NCBI GenBank assembly: GCA_002503985.1
Contig: DASW01000001.1
Span: 48,113 to 112,112, forward strand
Reading direction: 5' to 3'
Source of the DNA: Thermoplasmata archaeon UBA61
Lineage (GTDB): Archaea > Thermoplasmatota > Thermoplasmata > Lutacidiplasmatales > UBA184
DNA length: 64,000 bases
The notes under the pieces were generated by a model. That model was not told where the DNA came from and did no database searches. It worked only from the letters and a program-made list of their open reading frames with translations. This document shows, piece by piece, positions 62,779-64,000 of the stretch. The translations under genes and the position numbers were made by a program. The first letter of the stretch is position 1. The number at the start of each line of letters is the position of its first letter.

Positions 62779-62813
62779 TCCCCCCGGGCCCGTCACGTTC
62801 CTTGGAGGACCGC

Positions 62814-63152
62814 ATGACCCCCAGCACCCCCCGTCGATCGCGCGCGCGCCCGGCCGCGGCCAAGCCGGTGGTAGCCCCCCGACCGTTCGTCGCTCACCAC
62901 CTCGCTCCCCCTCACGAGATCCTGAGCGAGGAGGAGTCGCGGAAAGTGCTCGAGACGCTCGGCGCTTTGCCGGAACGTCTCCCGAAGATCCTCGTCTCGG
63001 ACCCCGGCCTCAAGACCGACCCCAAGTTCGAGGGCCTGCGCGAACGCGGGGAGACCCTCGTCGGCCGGCTCGTTCGGGTCCGCCGACCGAGCGCCACGGC
63101 CGGCATGGCCATCGCCTACCGGCTCATCGTTCCGTCCGTCGGAGGGGACTAG
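62814..63152 (+). CDS. rpoH: RNA polymerase subunit H (Rpb5)
   Basis: 112 residues. The C-terminal 80 residues FVAHHLAPPHEILSEEESRK to RRPSATAGMAIAYRLIVPS are the archaeal Rpb5 core. A basic N-terminal extension of about 28 residues (TPSTPRRSRARPAAAK) precedes it. ATG 62814 follows a TTGGAGGA site. It starts the rpoH-rpoB operon. Confidence 0.93.
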   Translation: MTPSTPRRSRARPAAAKPVVAPRPFVAHHLAPPHEILSEEESRKVLETLGALPERLPKILVSDPGLKTDPKFEGLRERGETLVGRLVRVRRPSATAGMAIAYRLIVPSVGGD

Positions 63153-63161
63153 TCATAATCC

Positions 63162-64000
63162 ATGCGAGAAATCGTGGACGCGTTCTTCCGGGAACGCTCG
63201 ATCGTCAACCACCACCTGGCGAGCTTCAACGACTTCCTGCCGACCAAGGACAACCCGAACTCGCGGATGCAGCGCATCGTCGACGACGCGCGCGTCAGCG
63301 AGGATTCGACCGAGCGCGGCGTGATCCGCCTGGACGTTCAGAAGACGAAGAGCTCGATCTACGTGCGCGTCGGCCGCCGCCGAGACGCCCGGGGGAACGT
63401 CAACCCCTCGGCCGAGCCGACCATCTTCATCGGCGCTCCGTTCGTCAAGGAGCCGGTCGGTTCGAAGCCGACCCTTACCCCCATGGAGGCGAGGCTCCGG
63501 AACCTCACCTACCAGGCCCCCATCTTCCTCAAGGTCACGGTCGTCGAGAACGGTGTGGAGCGCGCCCCCGAGGACGTGCACATCGGCGACCTTCCCATCA
63601 TGGTCAAGAGCCGTCCGTGCAACCTGAACCGCTACAAGATCTCCGAGGACGACCAGATCTGGCTCTCGGACGACGAGTACCGCGCGAAGCTCGTCGAGTA
63701 CGGGGAGGACCCGCTCGACCCCGGCGGGTACGCCATCATCGGCGGAACGGAGCGCGTCATCATCAGCCTCGAGGACCTCGCGCCCAACCGGATCTTCGCC
63801 GAGTTCAACGAACGCTACGGCACCCCGATCGAGAGCGCGAAGGTGTTCAGCCAGCGCGGCGGGTACCGCTCGCTCACGGTCGTGGAGAAGAAGAAGGACG
63901 GCGTCCTCCAGGTCTCGGTCCCGACGGCGAGCGGGCAGATCCCGCTCGTTATCCTGATGAAGGCGCTCGGGATGAAGAACGACGAGGAGATCTTCCAGGC
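63162..64000 (+). CDS. rpoB: RNA polymerase subunit B, N-terminal part
   Basis: The frame opens at ATG 63162, ten bases after rpoH, and stays open to the window end (about 279 residues). MREIVDAFFRERSIVNHHLA, FNDFLPTKDNP, HIGDLPIMVKSRPCNL, GGYAIIGGTERVIISLEDLA are hallmarks of the archaeal B/B'' protrusion and lobe regions. The rest lies outside, so a full-length or split subunit cannot be told. Confidence 0.96.
   Translation, partial: MREIVDAFFRERSIVNHHLASFNDFLPTKDNPNSRMQRIVDDARVSEDSTERGVIRLDVQKTKSSIYVRVGRRRDARGNVNPSAEPTIFIGAPFVKEPVGSKPTLTPMEARLRNLTYQAPIFLKVTVVENGVERAPEDVHIGDLPIMVKSRPCNLNRYKISEDDQIWLSDDEYRAKLVEYGEDPLDPGGYAIIGGTERVIISLEDLAPNRIFAEFNERYGTPIESAKVFSQRGGYRSLTVVEKKKDGVLQVSVPTASGQIPLVILMKALGMKNDEEIFQ

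Larger units (their letters stand above)
62650..62792 (+). tRNA. tRNA-Lys(TTT) with two introns, D loop and T loop
   Basis: Acceptor GGGCCCG/CGGGCCC (62650-62656 with 62785-62791), discriminator G 62792. D stem GCTC (62659-62662)/GAGC (62703-62706); anticodon stem TCTGG/CCAGG with loop CTTTTAA (anticodon TTT); T stem GGGGG (62730-62734)/CCCCC (62780-62784). The D loop is split by 62672-62700 and the T loop by 62741-62778. Removing both leaves exactly 76 bases with T loop TTCGAAT. CCA is not encoded. The anticodon loop itself has no intron. Confidence 0.88.

Noticed and set aside
1..64000. CRISPR array
   Set aside because: No series of identical short repeats with regular spacers was seen, and no cas genes are present; TnpB is the only RNA-guided nuclease candidate.

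Overview
The window is a GC-rich archaeal chromosome segment. The archaeal signatures are ribosomal proteins L18e, L13 and S9 followed by RNA polymerase subunit N, the start of an rpoH-rpoB operon, MCM helicase, NMD3, SepF, aCPSF1, a proteasome beta subunit, a Cdc48/VAT ATPase, archaeal AlaRS and AspRS, KEOPS subunit Cgi121, Dph6, BHB-type tRNA introns and TATA boxes about 25-35 bases before many starts. Bacterial-type MutS/MutL, an HdrB-like succinate dehydrogenase subunit and several short Thermoplasmata-like proteins suggest an uncultured, GC-rich Thermoplasmatota lineage. That placement is inference; no rRNA gene is present to confirm it.

Layout. 1-1.2 kb: pyrimidine synthesis (pyrD end, pyrK). 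1.2-2.6 kb: a solitary tnpB element. 2.8-9.5 kb: CTP synthase, AspRS (apparently starting at CTG), MCM, a DUF424 protein, NMD3 and SepF. 9.5-15.5 kb: aminopeptidase, HerA-like ATPase, coiled-coil protein, HAD hydrolase and a V4R-Roadblock pair. 15.5-18.2 kb: glycosyltransferase, PRC-barrel protein and the L18e-L13-S9-RpoN operon. 18.3-24.1 kb: a 1129-residue surface protein and Cdc48. 24.1-28.8 kb: an accessory stretch (FkbM and class I methyltransferases, GNAT, an orphan membrane protein, DUF72) with three copies of an imperfect-palindrome repeat. 28.9-31.4 kb: an orphan protein, an MBL hydrolase, Cgi121 and two tRNAs (Gly with an intron, Ser). 31.4-36.4 kb: mutS-mutL plus a PD-(D/E)XK-like nuclease. 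36.4-41.9 kb: glycosyltransferase, phosphodiesterase, aCPSF1 and proteasome beta. 42-46 kb: sdhA-sdhB-HdrB-like and RidA. 46-50.4 kb: small regulators, guaAb-purE, a dolichol-kinase-like membrane protein and a KaiC-like ATPase. 50.4-61.6 kb: alaS, an MFS transporter, nth-folC, an acyl-CoA mutase, dph6 and purL-purS. 61.7-64 kb: small conserved proteins, tRNA-Lys with two introns, rpoH and the start of rpoB.

Most genes are housekeeping: purine, pyrimidine and folate synthesis, DNA replication and repair, tRNA charging and modification, RNA processing, and proteolysis by Cdc48 plus the 20S proteasome. Metabolism points to a respiring heterotroph that uses succinate dehydrogenase and an acyl-CoA mutase. 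The strongest unusual signals are three tRNA introns outside the anticodon loop (two in one tRNA-Lys gene), a CTG start for AspRS, and the 40-base palindromic repeats that separate gene blocks in the accessory stretch.
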